Origin: Lathyrus oleraceus
Taxonomy: Eukaryota; Streptophyta; Magnoliopsida; Fabales; Fabaceae
Direction: 5' to 3'
Length of the DNA stretch: 64,000 nt
Assembly (NCBI RefSeq): GCF_024323335.1
Contig: NC_066582.1
Span: 94,236,944 to 94,300,943 of the forward strand
The position numbers and the translations under genes are program-made. Shown here one piece after another: positions 47,753 to 58,161 of this stretch. The notes beneath the pieces were generated by a model. The model made no database searches. It saw only the letters and a list, made by a program, of their open reading frames with translations, and was not told the origin of the DNA. Numbering within the stretch: the stretch's first letter is position 1; every line of letters begins with the position of its first letter.

Positions 47753-48379
47753 GGTAGCGCCGGTAACATCCCATCAGATTGATAAGGTACTTCATCCTCT
47801 ATGTTGTCAATCTCTACGCGACCCCTTCGTTTTGTGGTGATTGCCGCACACCATCCACGCATATCTCTACACGTTTCTGGATATGGGACATAATACACTT
47901 GTCTTGCATTTTGCGCAAGGATGAAAGGATCATAAGGACGATAACGTTTATCCATCTTAATATCCACAGTTTTATATTGTGGGTGAACCTTTGTGCCCGT
48001 ATTCCTTGTTGGATCAAACCATTCACAATAAAAAACTGGAATCTTATGCTTCAGACCAAAGTAATCTAGCTCAAAGATATGTTTGATTATTCCATAAAAA
48101 TCAGTATTTCCTCCTTCTGCAAGACCTTTCACGTGCACACCACAATTGCTAGTTTTTCTACCTTTGCTCCATTCTTCAGTATGAAACTTGTACCCATTGA
48201 TAAAATACATGTTCCATGATATGGCCATTGATGCAGGACTGCGAGACAAGGCAATTATATCTTGGTTAGTAACTCCATTTGTCTCCTCATTTATATATTT
48301 CTTCAGCCATATGGGAAACTCTATATGTATGCGCCCAGATGAATCTTCTATATCTAGAGAGTGGTTCTCTAAGAATATG
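47753..48379 (-). pseudogene. CACTA transposase exon 3 (DUF4216), cut by a solo LTR
   Basis: On the minus strand it follows TTTATTTCAG. It encodes a DUF4216-type domain ([21 protein letters not shown], and [17 protein letters not shown]). The frame enters the solo LTR at 47752 and ends after a few foreign codons. The displaced 3' end of the exon is at 45781 and below (~30 codons, with a stop near 45680). Confidence 0.82.
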
Positions 48380-48465
48380 CTGAAATAAATCACACGATTC
48401 ATAAGTAAATATCTATTATGATATGCATCAATAATTTGATTGAATATATTATGATGCACACTTAC

Positions 48466-48777
48466 TCAAGATATGGTTTAACCTCATCACAATTTATCAA
48501 GACATGCACATGTGAAGACTTCCATTCCTTATCAGATAGAAAATATTTTCGTGACTTCCCACTTGGTCGACCGCCACTTTGTAGAATGGACATTGTAGGT
48601 AGAATGTCATCATTGTCTAAATGAGGTTTGTTACTAAGATTTATGGTTGGCAACAAACGGAAAGAGTTGAAATAATGAGAGCAAAAGTAATTTGTCTCGC
48701 GATGTATATAATCACTGCATATGGAACCTTAAACTCTAGCCTTATTTGTCACTGCCCTCTTTGAGACTCCCATAAAT
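48466..48777 (-). pseudogene. CACTA transposase exon 2, with a nonsense codon
   Basis: On the minus strand it follows TGTGCAG and ends before GTAAGT (48465). It encodes a short C-terminal section (S-K-R-A-V-T-N-K-A-R-V, a stop at ~48730, then C-S-H-Y-F-N and later G-R-P-S-G-K and V-L-I-N-C-D-E-V-K-P-Y-L). The single TAA within otherwise conserved sequence inactivates it. Confidence 0.75.
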
Positions 48778-48855
48778 CTGCACATTCAATCATTCCACGT
48801 TTATTAATTTATGATAAACATGCAATAACTTAATAAAATCAACCACAACAATTAC

Positions 48856-51153
48856 CTTTCGAATGGATACATCCATCGGTACTGTACTGGACCACCTAGA
48901 ATTGCTTCTTTGGCAAGATGGATTGGAAGATGCTCCATTGAGTCAAAGAAACCTGGTGGAAAAATCCTTTCCAACTTGCATATGATAATTGGAATATTCT
49001 CATCCAACTTAATTAAGTTGTCCATCCTCAATGTATTTGCAACAAAGATCTTTAAAGAATCGACTTAGCTCAGTTAATGGTTTCCAAACCAAATCTGGCA
49101 ATGAATGGAATGCAATTGGGAGTAAACATTCCATGAAAACATGACAATCATGGCTCTTCATCCCATGCATCGTACCCTTTTCTACATTGGCACACCTACT
49201 GAGGTTTGAAGCATAGCCATCTGGCATTCTCAATTCCTTAAGCCATTTACAAACCAACTTGGCTTCAGATTTGGTTAGAGTGTAACTAGCCTTTGGTTTA
49301 CCATTCTTTCCATTTTCTAAGGGTTGGAGCTCCAAGTCCCCGCGAAAGCATAATTTAGCCAAGTCTTCTCTTGCCTTTTCATTATCCTTTGTTTTGTCCT
49401 TAACATTCATGACAGTATTAAATATATTATCGAAGACGTTTTTTTCTATGTGCATCACATCGAGGTTATGCCTTAACAAGTTATCCTTCCAATATGGGAG
49501 ATCCCAAAAAATACTTCGCTTTTTCCAATTGTGATCCACTCCATACCCTTCGAATTCTTTCCATTTCGCCTCCCATCCAATTTCAGTAACTTTTGGAAAA
49601 TTACTTATTACCGCCCATATATCTTTCCCTGTGGAAATGGGAGGTGGCTCATTGGTCACAACCCTATTTTTTAGGAAACTTCTTTTACTCCTTCTGAAGG
49701 AGTGATTAGATGGCAAGAAACGACGATGACAGTCAAACCAGGAATTCTTATGGCCACTTTTCAAGGTGAAAGCATCAGTGTGTTCCATACAATGAGGGCA
49801 TGCCAATTTACCTTGTGTTCCCCATCCAGATAACATACCATAGGCTGGAAAATCATTAATTGTCCACATCAAGCAGGCTTTCATGATGAAGTTTTGTTTT
49901 GTAGATATATCATAGGTCAATATTCCATTGGACCACAATCGATGTAGATCATCAATCAATGGTTGCAAGTAGACATTTATCTTTAATTTAGGGTTTTTAG
50001 GTCCGGGTATGAGGCATGCCAAAAACAAGTATGGTTTGGTCATGCACATTTCAGGGGGGAGATTATACGGAGTAACTATTATTGGCCAACATGAGTATGG
50101 AGAAGCAGACGCTTGAATGTAAGGAGTAAAACCATCTGAACACATACCCAACCTTACATTTCTGGGTTCCCTAGAAAAGTCAGGATATACACTATCAAAA
50201 TGTTTCCATGCTTTTCCATCTGACGGGTGGCGAAGGATGTTGGAACTATTTTTGTTCATGTGATGCCATCTCATTTCACTTGCCGACTCAGTTGATGCAT
50301 ACAATCTTTGTAATCTGGGAATGATTGGGAAGTAGAACATTCTCTTCACTGGGATATCTTTGTACTTTCCCATGCCAGTCTTGCGAGGAATGAACCTAGG
50401 AGCATTACAAAATTTGCACTCTGATAGATTGCTATCATCCTTGTAATATAACATATAACCATTCTTACAACAATCAATCTTCTCAACCTTTAGCCCTAAC
50501 TTAGATACCAACTGTGTTGCTTGGTAATAGTTCTCGGGCAAGCATTTTTGAACTGGACATACACTTTTAAGCATTTGTGCAACAAAATCTAAACCTTTTT
50601 GTGGTACATGCCAATTAGACCTAAGTTCAAGAAGTTGAGTAGATATTGATAATATTGATTGGGTAGCTCCCTCATAAATGGGCTTGTTGAAAGATATCAA
50701 CTTGTCATAAAATCGTTTGGCATCTTCGTTGGGAAACTCATCCTCCGTATATTCCTCAACTTCTATGTTATCATTCACGTGAGAGAATACTCCATAAGGC
50801 CTAAAAGCATCATACACCATCTGATTCATTGCCTCAATTTGGTCATCATGATGCACATGCTCACTACTATTTGAATCATTCCTTGTATTAACATTGAGCT
50901 CTACTTCTCCATGTTGAGTCCAAATCCAATAGTCTGGTTGAAATCCATCTCGATACAAGTGAAGTCTAACATTAGTTGGTGTTCTTATCTTGAGACACTT
51001 GCAATTTATACACGGACACCTTATCCCTCCCTCAGATTTACAAATAGGTTGTTTCAAAGCCCTCTTTACGAAGTCTTTAACCCCGCGAACATACTCTTCT
51101 TTCAATCCGTGTCTATTGGAATATACTCTATCGTACATCCAAGTACGATCCAT
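48856..51153 (-). pseudogene. CACTA transposase exon 1 (TNP2 type), frameshifted near its end
   Basis: The minus-strand ATG at 51153 opens 714 codons. An N-terminal transposase-associated zinc-type domain (C-P-C-I-N-C-K ... H-L-Y-R-D-G-F) covers residues ~5-75. The large TNP2 catalytic domain follows (blocks F-Y-F-P-I-I-P-R-L, R-N-V-R-L-G-M-C-S-D-G-F-T-P, T-Y-D-I-S, A-C-L-M-W-T-I-N-D-F-P-A-Y-G-M-L-S-G-W, and L-D-V-M-H-I-E-K-N-V). A one-base change near 49020 ends the frame at 49009. The adjoining DUF4218-like sequence continues in another frame to a GTAATT donor after 48856. This is the enzyme that would cut and move CACTA elements. Confidence 0.87.
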
Positions 51154-51159
51154 TTTCTA

Positions 51160-51702
51160 TAAGGCAAACAATTAACTCGTCAACCACTGAAAATTAAAAC
51201 ACATATTATACAAAAATGAATGGCTGATAACTTCCTAATAGGTATTAGGAGAAAATCAGATAACTTCCTAATGGGTATTAGGAGAGAATAGAATACATGC
51301 ATTCCAAGGGATTTTTTTTTTCAGTGGTTCAAAAATTAAACATGACGAACATAGCAAATTTTAAGCCGGTGCATCCCGACGTTCTCTACAAGACCTCCAA
51401 AATATTATGGACAAACACTTTTACATAGACTTGTATTAAATCAAATAGCCCTACATTAACTCATGCAAGAAAATTTTAAGACCTCTTTTAAAAATAAGAC
51501 TATATAGAAACTGAAATTGTTCAAATAAGCCCTACATTAAGACTATATAGAAACTGAAAAATAAGCCCTACATTAACTCATAATGTTCTAGATAATAGCA
51601 ATCTTAAAGAGAAAATGACAGAACCCTATCTTGACAGAGACAGGAGTTGGAAATGAAAATTTAAACAATGTTGATAGTGTGACTATCAACTCTTTCCAAA
51701 CT
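51160..51702 (-). other. CACTA DNA upstream of the transposase start
   Basis: Non-coding. Two near-identical ~32-bp tandem copies lie at 51222-51290 (built on AACTTCCTAATRGGTATTAGG), with shuffled repeats of 'aagccctacattaa' and 'gactatatagaaactgaa' at 51440-51590. It likely includes the 5' UTR and promoter of the transposase, now separated from the rest by the Sirevirus. Confidence 0.5.
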
Positions 51703-53174
51703 TGTAGGTGTTTAATTGGCTGCATTGTATGGTAAAACACTACCTGGATTCTAATGTCTTGACTGATGTCATGACATGGTGTGGATGTGTGACTGCATTG
51801 TAGGTTAGAATATCTAACTATACTCTGATGTCTTGACTGATGTCATGACACACTTGAGTAGTTACTGCAGGATTAGCTAACACAGGATTTATTGAATGTC
51901 AAACTGGATGCTGTGACATTCATCCCTGTCAGCAGCTACTGAGGAATAGAACAGTTGGTGTTCTGTTAGAGCTCAGTATTCATTTGCAGTCTGGTTATCA
52001 AGGAAGAACCAGATCTGGCATAAGGCCTACTGTATGAATGTCAAACTGGATGTTATGACATTCATCATGGACAGTATATACTGAACATTAGACAGAGTGG
52101 TGTTCTGCTATACTTCAGCATGTTACTTAGTCTGTTCTTCAAGAGAATAACAAAACTAACTTAAGGCCAAATGTGTAAATGTTAAATTGGACACTTTGAC
52201 ATTTATTAATGTAAGCTGTTACTGTAGTATGGTCATTTTGATCATGTACAGGTCAGCAAAATTGTACAGTCTGTTTTCTGGAAAAACAGACTCAGCATAT
52301 GGACCTTGTTGTCAAGCTGAATGTCGTGACATTCGTTCCTGACAGCATATGCTAGATTGTAGGTTGTTCAGTTTTCTGTTTCAGCTTTTCTTGGGCTATT
52401 CTTCAGGAAGTCAACAGCTTAGAGAAAAACCAGGAAATCAACAACCAAGTTACATTTAATGAACCTAACAAATAACCTATTTGTTAGTAACCTAAATGTT
52501 GAATTTATGGGAACTCGTGTGACCTTAAATTCAGGAGAATACAGGTGCAAAAGCCCAGGTGCTGCAATATAAAAAGGAAGGCGTTCCTTCATTCAGTTTC
52601 GGGGATTTTGAGGCGTGAAGATTAAGTATGTCCATCATACTTCACTGTTGTATTTTTGTGAGTCTTGTATTAGACATATCTTGTAAGCCAAGCCATTATC
52701 ACGTTGATGATTGTTTTGGTATAGGGTGTTCATTGAGTTGTAAGTGTTGTGTCACTCAAAGCTTTTAAGCGTGAGTGCTGTGTATCTTGATTAAAGCTGT
52801 GAAGCACAATCAAGAGTTGTTTGAAGTGTGACTTCAAAGTATCTTTAATATTGATTAAAGGTAGTAATCACTGAGGTGATTGAGGGGGAGTGAGTAGGAA
52901 CTCTGATCTTAGTGTAAGATTGAAATTGCATTGGGTAGGGATTAAGTGATAAGTTGTAAACGGGTGAGTTTAGCTTTGAATTGATACTACTAATAGTGGA
53001 TTTCCTCCCTGGCTTGGTAGCCCCCAGATGTAGGTCATGTTGGACTGAACTGGGTAAACAATCACTTGTGTTATTTACTGCACTTACGTTTAAGTTCTGT
53101 ATAATTCCTGTCTGTGCAGAATTGGATGTCATAACAACCCGTGTGACATCTAAAGTCTGATAACTAGAATTTTA
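51703..53174 (+). repeat. 5' LTR of the deletion-derivative Sirevirus
   Basis: It starts TGTAGGTGTTTAATTGG and ends AGAATTTTA (CA mutated to TA). TATAAAAAG at 52568-52576 is the likely promoter. Confidence 0.94.
52568..52576 (+). promoter_or_regulatory. TATA box, 5' LTR
   Basis: TATAAAAAG, conserved in the 3' LTR at 59027-59035, ~600 bp before the LTR end. Confidence 0.6.
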
Positions 53175-53176
53175 AT

Positions 53177-53188
53177 TGGCATCAGAGC
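53177..53188 (+). other. Primer-binding site, initiator Met tRNA type
   Basis: TGGCATCAGAGC lies two bases after the LTR and differs from the usual TGGTATCAGAGC by one base. Confidence 0.82.
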
Positions 53189-53244
53189 AGGCACCCTGCC
53201 TGTGAATTTCTGGGTGAGATCTAGGGAAGTTACTTTCTAGTACC

Positions 53245-55743
53245 ATGGACAAGGATATAGGACACTCAAACAGACCACCCATGTTGGATGGCTCTAATTA
53301 TGATGACTGGAAGCCTCGTATGATAGCCTTCTTAAGGTCTCTAGACAGCAAAGTCTGGAGAGCTGTCAACAAAGGATGGGAACATCCAATGAGGACAGGT
53401 GAAGATGGAGTCAGTGTGCAGATTCCTGAAGAAGAGTGGGACAAGGAGCAAGAGACATTAGCTCTTGGAAATTCCAAGGCCTTGAATGCATTGTTCAATG
53501 GAATCAGTAAGAACATCTTCAGGCTGGTACACCACTGTGAACTAGCTAAGGAAGTTTGGGATACCCTCAAGGTAACCCATGAAGGTACTTCCAAGGTGAA
53601 GATGTCCAAACTTCAGATGCTGACCACCAAGTTTGAAAATCTGAGGATGAAAGAGGATGAGACTATTCATGACTTTCACATGAATATTCTTGAAATTGCA
53701 AACACCTCTGGTGGACTAGGTGAGAAAATGGCTGAAGAGAAACTTGTAAGAAAGATTCTCAGGTCCTTGCCTAAGAGATTTGCTATGAAGGTCACAGCCA
53801 TAGAGGAGGCGCAGGACATCTGCAATATGAAGGTGGATGAGCTCATTGGTTCTCTTCAAACCTTTGAAATGGGCTTGTGTGAGAATGCTGAAAAGAAGGA
53901 CAAAAGCATAGCTGTTGCATCTAATGCAGTAGAGGAGTCAGAAGCAGGATATACTGAAAGTGATGAAAGTATATCAGAAGCTTTAGCCATGATTGGGAGA
54001 CAGTTCAACAAGCTCATAAAGAAAGTTGATCAACAAGGTAGACCTAATGTCAAGAACATCCCGTCTGACATAAGGAAAAGATCAACTTCTGAAGAAAAGT
54101 TCAACCAAGGCAAGGGAATCCAGTGCCATGGATGTGAAGGATATGGTCATATTAAGATTGACTGCCCTACCTTGCTCATGAGGCAAAGGAAAGGGCTATC
54201 TGTCACCTGGTCAGAAGAAGACACTGAGAGTGAATTTGAAGGAGAATCTGCCAAACATGTCACTGCTCTGACCAGTGTCTGTACCTCAGAAGATAACTCA
54301 AGTGGAGATGAGCTCACCTTGGATGAACTTGCTGCCTCATATAAAGAACTATGTGTTAAAAGTGCAGAAGTGTGTATCCAAGGAGAAAAGCATAAGAAAC
54401 TCATCAAAGAGCTAGAAGCTGAGAGACTAGAGCAGCTGAAAGTCATAGAGAGTCTGAAGGGTGAGATTTCTTTGTTGACCTCTAAGCTAGACCAAATGAC
54501 CAAATCCATCAAAATGGTGAATAAGGGATCTGACACCTTGGAAGAGATTCTGAAGATAGGACAGAAGTCTGGAACCACTTCTGGGTTAGGCTTTGGGAAA
54601 AGATCCTCAGTTGAACGCAAACGCCCAAAGGGTAAAGTTCAGAAATCCAAAGGGAAGTCACATCCAATGTCTCAACATCGAGGAACCAGAATGAGCAATC
54701 ATCAGAAGAAGAAGTTCAAGAGATGGAGATGTCATTACTGTGGTAGATTCGGTCACATAAAACCCTTCTGCTATAGGCTGCATGGTTACCCAAACCAGAC
54801 CCCACAAGATAGGCCTAAGAAGAAGGTGCCTATGCATAATGTCGCCATTAAGAAACAAACATGGGCGGCTAAGCAGACACCTCAGGCCAATCCTAAGCAG
54901 CAGGCATCTAAGCTTCGCTTCTCTTCTGAGAAACAACAGTGTGTTGCTAACCTTGCTCACACATCTTCAAGAGCTCATATCAGACAAGACTGGTACCTTG
55001 ATAGTGGCTGCTCAAGGCATATGACTGGGATGAGCAACCTAGTGGTGAATCTACATCCTCCTACCACCAAGTTTGTAAGATTTGGTGATGGAACGAAAAG
55101 AGAAGTCATGGGGGTTGGCAAGCTGGACTGTCCTGAAGCTCCAAAATTGAGTGGTGTACTGTTAGTAAAAGGACTAACTGTGAACCTCATAAGCATAAGC
55201 CAGCTATGTGACCAAGGATGCAAGGTGGAATTTACCAAGGGAGGATGTGTGGTGCTGAATGGGTGCAATCAAGAAGTGATGAGAGGAGACAGATCCAAAG
55301 ATAATTGCTATCTATGGAAATCTAAAGACTCTCCCAACCTTCCCAAGTGTCCTTTAGCCAAGGAAGATCAGGAAGGGAAGCTGAGACATGAAAGACTTGA
55401 TCTCCTTCAGGTAAAAGGAATGAAGAAGATCATTTCAAAGGGAGCTATGAGAAGAATCTCATATCTGTCTTTAGATAAAAGGACAGACTGTGGAAAAGGT
55501 CTGACGGAAAGTAATGAGCCATTGGCACCTACTGGTCATCATACACATGATAGACAAAGGTATGTATTATTTTCGTCTGCTGAAACTCAATACCTAGCTT
55601 GTGGTAGCAGGTGGTCATCCCTGGTATGGAGGAACCTGATGCAGACAGAGTACAATGTCACCCAGAATGTCATGACATTATACGATGCTAAGTGTGAAAA
55701 TAGTAAGGGCAAAGAGGGAATGCGTACGTCTGAAAATTTATAG
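53245..55743 (+). CDS. gag-pro: Sirevirus Gag-protease with deleted pol (832 residues)
   Basis: The start is the first ATG after the PBS. Residues ~20-215 are the UBN2-type gag (N-Y-D-D-W-K-P-R-M near the start; T-H-E-G-T-S-K-V-K-M in the middle). CCHC knuckles lie at 294-307 (C-H-G-C-E-G-Y-G-H...C) and 496-509 (C-H-Y-C-G-R-F-G-H...C), with a coiled coil between (~360-450). The protease site is D586-S-G-C-S-R-H-M-T-G. The pre-integrase region starts at ~710. At ~740-770 the sequence passes to the end of RNase H (S-S-A-E-T-Q-Y ... V-M-T-L-Y). Integrase and RT (~900+ residues in relatives) are missing, yet the frame stays open to a TAG at 55741. Gag and protease could be functional. Confidence 0.85.
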   Translation: MDKDIGHSNRPPMLDGSNYDDWKPRMIAFLRSLDSKVWRAVNKGWEHPMRTGEDGVSVQIPEEEWDKEQETLALGNSKALNALFNGISKNIFRLVHHCELAKEVWDTLKVTHEGTSKVKMSKLQMLTTKFENLRMKEDETIHDFHMNILEIANTSGGLGEKMAEEKLVRKILRSLPKRFAMKVTAIEEAQDICNMKVDELIGSLQTFEMGLCENAEKKDKSIAVASNAVEESEAGYTESDESISEALAMIGRQFNKLIKKVDQQGRPNVKNIPSDIRKRSTSEEKFNQGKGIQCHGCEGYGHIKIDCPTLLMRQRKGLSVTWSEEDTESEFEGESAKHVTALTSVCTSEDNSSGDELTLDELAASYKELCVKSAEVCIQGEKHKKLIKELEAERLEQLKVIESLKGEISLLTSKLDQMTKSIKMVNKGSDTLEEILKIGQKSGTTSGLGFGKRSSVERKRPKGKVQKSKGKSHPMSQHRGTRMSNHQKKKFKRWRCHYCGRFGHIKPFCYRLHGYPNQTPQDRPKKKVPMHNVAIKKQTWAAKQTPQANPKQQASKLRFSSEKQQCVANLAHTSSRAHIRQDWYLDSGCSRHMTGMSNLVVNLHPPTTKFVRFGDGTKREVMGVGKLDCPEAPKLSGVLLVKGLTVNLISISQLCDQGCKVEFTKGGCVVLNGCNQEVMRGDRSKDNCYLWKSKDSPNLPKCPLAKEDQEGKLRHERLDLLQVKGMKKIISKGAMRRISYLSLDKRTDCGKGLTESNEPLAPTGHHTHDRQRYVLFSSAETQYLACGSRWSSLVWRNLMQTEYNVTQNVMTLYDAKCENSKGKEGMRTSENL

Positions 55744-55749
55744 CAACTA
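55741..55749 (+). promoter_or_regulatory. Stop codon in TMV-like readthrough context
   Basis: TAG CAA CTA fits the leaky UAG-CAR-YYA consensus. The envelope-like ORF follows in the same frame. Stop-codon suppression is the reported way soybean SIRE1 expresses its envelope-like protein. Confidence 0.75.
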
Positions 55750-57711
55750 ATGAAGTTAGTTAGCTACTGTTTAGTAAAGCAAATTATTAAACAACAAATA
55801 GTGAGCTCTGAGTGGTCAAATTCTAATAGACCTTACTCTTGCATAAAGCGCTTCACATTCCGTCGCTTCAAACACCATTCGTGCAAACCCTCTTCCAAAG
55901 AAACTGTTCAACTTCCCTCTGAGATTCTCAGCATGGCACACCATTCCGATACCACCTCCTTCACTACCGTGTCCGATTCTCACAGCAAGGAGTCTGGCAA
56001 CCCCAACCGGGAGGAAGTTAGTGTCAACGCTGCAACGTCGCCCCATGCAAGAAGACCAAAAGAAACGGTCTCCAGAATCTCCACAGCTATCGCTCTGGAC
56101 AACCCTACCAAGGAAGGATCGAGGTATGTGCACAATGCCATTGCCTCTATTGTCACTAAGATTCTGTCCGGTGATCGGAATGTTCCTGGGGTTTCCGTTC
56201 CCTTGAACACTATCGTTCCCGATGATGTTGCATGTCGTGAAACCGCAGTAGTGTTAAGGGAGAATGTGTCTGGATTACCTGAAGAGGGTCCTAAGAATGA
56301 TAAACATGTAAGCAAGGTGAGAGGTGAGAAGGTAAGTGTCCCTCAAGAGGTTGAGGCCAACCTTAGAGCTGACACAGTCAACCTGGATGAGTTCTCTGAT
56401 AACGAACTGTTGGCCTCGGTTATCCCTAGCATAGCCAAGAGAGTCAGAACTAGGAGAGGGAAAAAGACAGTGATGCAAAGGTCTCCATCCAAGGAAGTTG
56501 ATGAGACAACTCCTCACAAGCAAACAGGGACAGAGAGTGCACACAAGAGGAAAGGTTATGGACCTACAAAATCTTGGAGCAAAGAGGTGCCCAAGAAGTT
56601 GAAGACCAAGGCTGTGGTGGTGGAGTCTGAATCTGATGTCCCATGTGATGTCACAACATCCATGTCCAGGAAGAAGCCTTCTTCCAGCAGGTTGGCTGCT
56701 AGTGTCCCAGAAGTCCCTATTGACAATGTGTCCTTCCACTTTGCCTCCAGTGTTAACAGGTGGAAGTATGTATAACACAAGAGGCTGACATTGGAAAGAG
56801 AACTGGCTCAGAATGCATTGGAGTGTAAGGAAATTGTGGATCTCATCAAAGAGGCAGGACTGATGAGAACTGTGACTCAACTCCCCAAATGCTATGAGAC
56901 CTTAGTGAAGGAGTTCATTGTTAATCTGTCTGAGGAGTGTGCTGATGGGAAATCCAGAGAATTTAGAAAGGTCTATGTGCGTGGCAAGTGTGTGACCTTT
57001 TCCCCCTCAGTGATAAATCTGTATTTGGGAAGAGCAGATGAAGTGCAACCGGAGCTTGAAGTGACTGACAATACTATCTGTCAAGTCATCACAGCAAAGC
57101 AAGTCCGGAAATGGCCTCTCAAAGGGAAGCTGGTGGCCAGTCAACTAAGTGTAAAGTATGCAATGTTACACAAAGTTGGAGCAGCCAACTGGGTACCAAC
57201 AAATCACAAGTCAACTGTGTCTGTGATGTTAGGAAAGTTCATCTATGCAGTGGGAACCAAGGCAAAGGTGGATTATGGGACTTACATCTTTGAGCAGACC
57301 ATGAAGCATGCTGGGAGTTTTAGTGTGAAGGGACCTATTGCCTTTCCGTCTCTCATATGTGGAATAGTGCTGAATCAATTTCCACACATCCTGACAGATA
57401 ATGACTTTGTGAGAAGAAGAGAGAGTCCATTGGCCTTCAGCTACAAACTATTTCTGGGCAAGCATGTCCCTGATATTGTCTTGACATCGGAAGAAACATC
57501 CAAAACTGGCAACCAACCAGACAAAGCTGTTGTTATTGCAGTTCTCAGAGAGACCTGCAAAGAGCTGGAGGCTAGAAAGCATGCTTTGGAAAAGCTCATC
57601 TTGCAATTGGAGACTTCTGTTGAGGACACGGATGGAGCTGATAGGCAAAGTTCTGAGGATGAGGAGGAGGCCAGCTCTGAAGAGGAGGCTGATGATGAGG
57701 CTGAGGATTAA
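55750..57711 (+). pseudogene. SIRE1-type envelope-like ORF, one internal stop
   Basis: The frame is the same as gag and opens right after the readthrough stop. An ATG is at 55750, but a readthrough product would not need it. Residues 1-340 are S/T/P- and K/E-rich and little conserved (including a K-K-x-R basic stretch at ~235). A TAA at 56773-56775 interrupts. From 56791 the conserved domain follows (V-R-G-K-C-V-T-F-S-P-S-V-I-N-L-Y-L-G-R; M-L-G-K-F-I-Y-A-V-G; P-S-L-I-C-G-I-V). A predicted coil (~265-285 of the second part) and an acidic tail end at 57711. There is no obvious signal peptide in what can be read. Its role is unknown, and calling it an envelope is by analogy with SIRE1. Confidence 0.8.
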
Positions 57712-58161
57712 ATACTTGTCTTTGTGTGTTTTCTGTCATTTGTGTAATTCTAATTACTATTTGTGGATCTGTAATTTAAGGTGTTGCTTTGGCAACATTT
57801 TTGACAAAAAGGGGGAGTGACAAGTGATACCCCAGGACAGATTGAAGTTTACTTTGTTAAACTTTGTTAAAACAGGATCCCATTCATGACAGATTGAAGT
57901 TTTCCTCTACTGCAGCTGTGTGTGAAGTTTTTATTTAACTCCCTCCCCTGCAGCTGCTGTGTGTTGAAGTTTAGATTTAACTTCTGTATGTGTGTGCTGC
58001 TGTGTGAAGTTTTTCTTTAACTTCCATGTGTGTGAGTGTGCTGCCACTCTGAGTGTATTAGCTAGGTTTATTTCCTACCTGCTAGATGTGTGATTCCGCT
58101 GCTATGAACTCTGTTATGGGGATCAAAGTGTTTTAGCCAAAAATTTGCCAAAGGGGGAGTT
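57712..58161 (+). other. 3' UTR with polypurine tracts and tandem repeats
   Basis: AAAAAGGGGGAG at ~57807 and AAAGGGGGAG directly before the LTR (58150-58159) are serial PPTs. Between them, ~57835-58035 repeats phrases of the type 'gctgtgtgtgaagttt...tttaactccc' three to four times. Confidence 0.75.

Noticed and set aside
52845..53132. 95-codon antisense ORF, also at 59304-59591
   Set aside because: It occurs twice only because it lies in both copies of the Sirevirus LTR; no start context or domain supports it.
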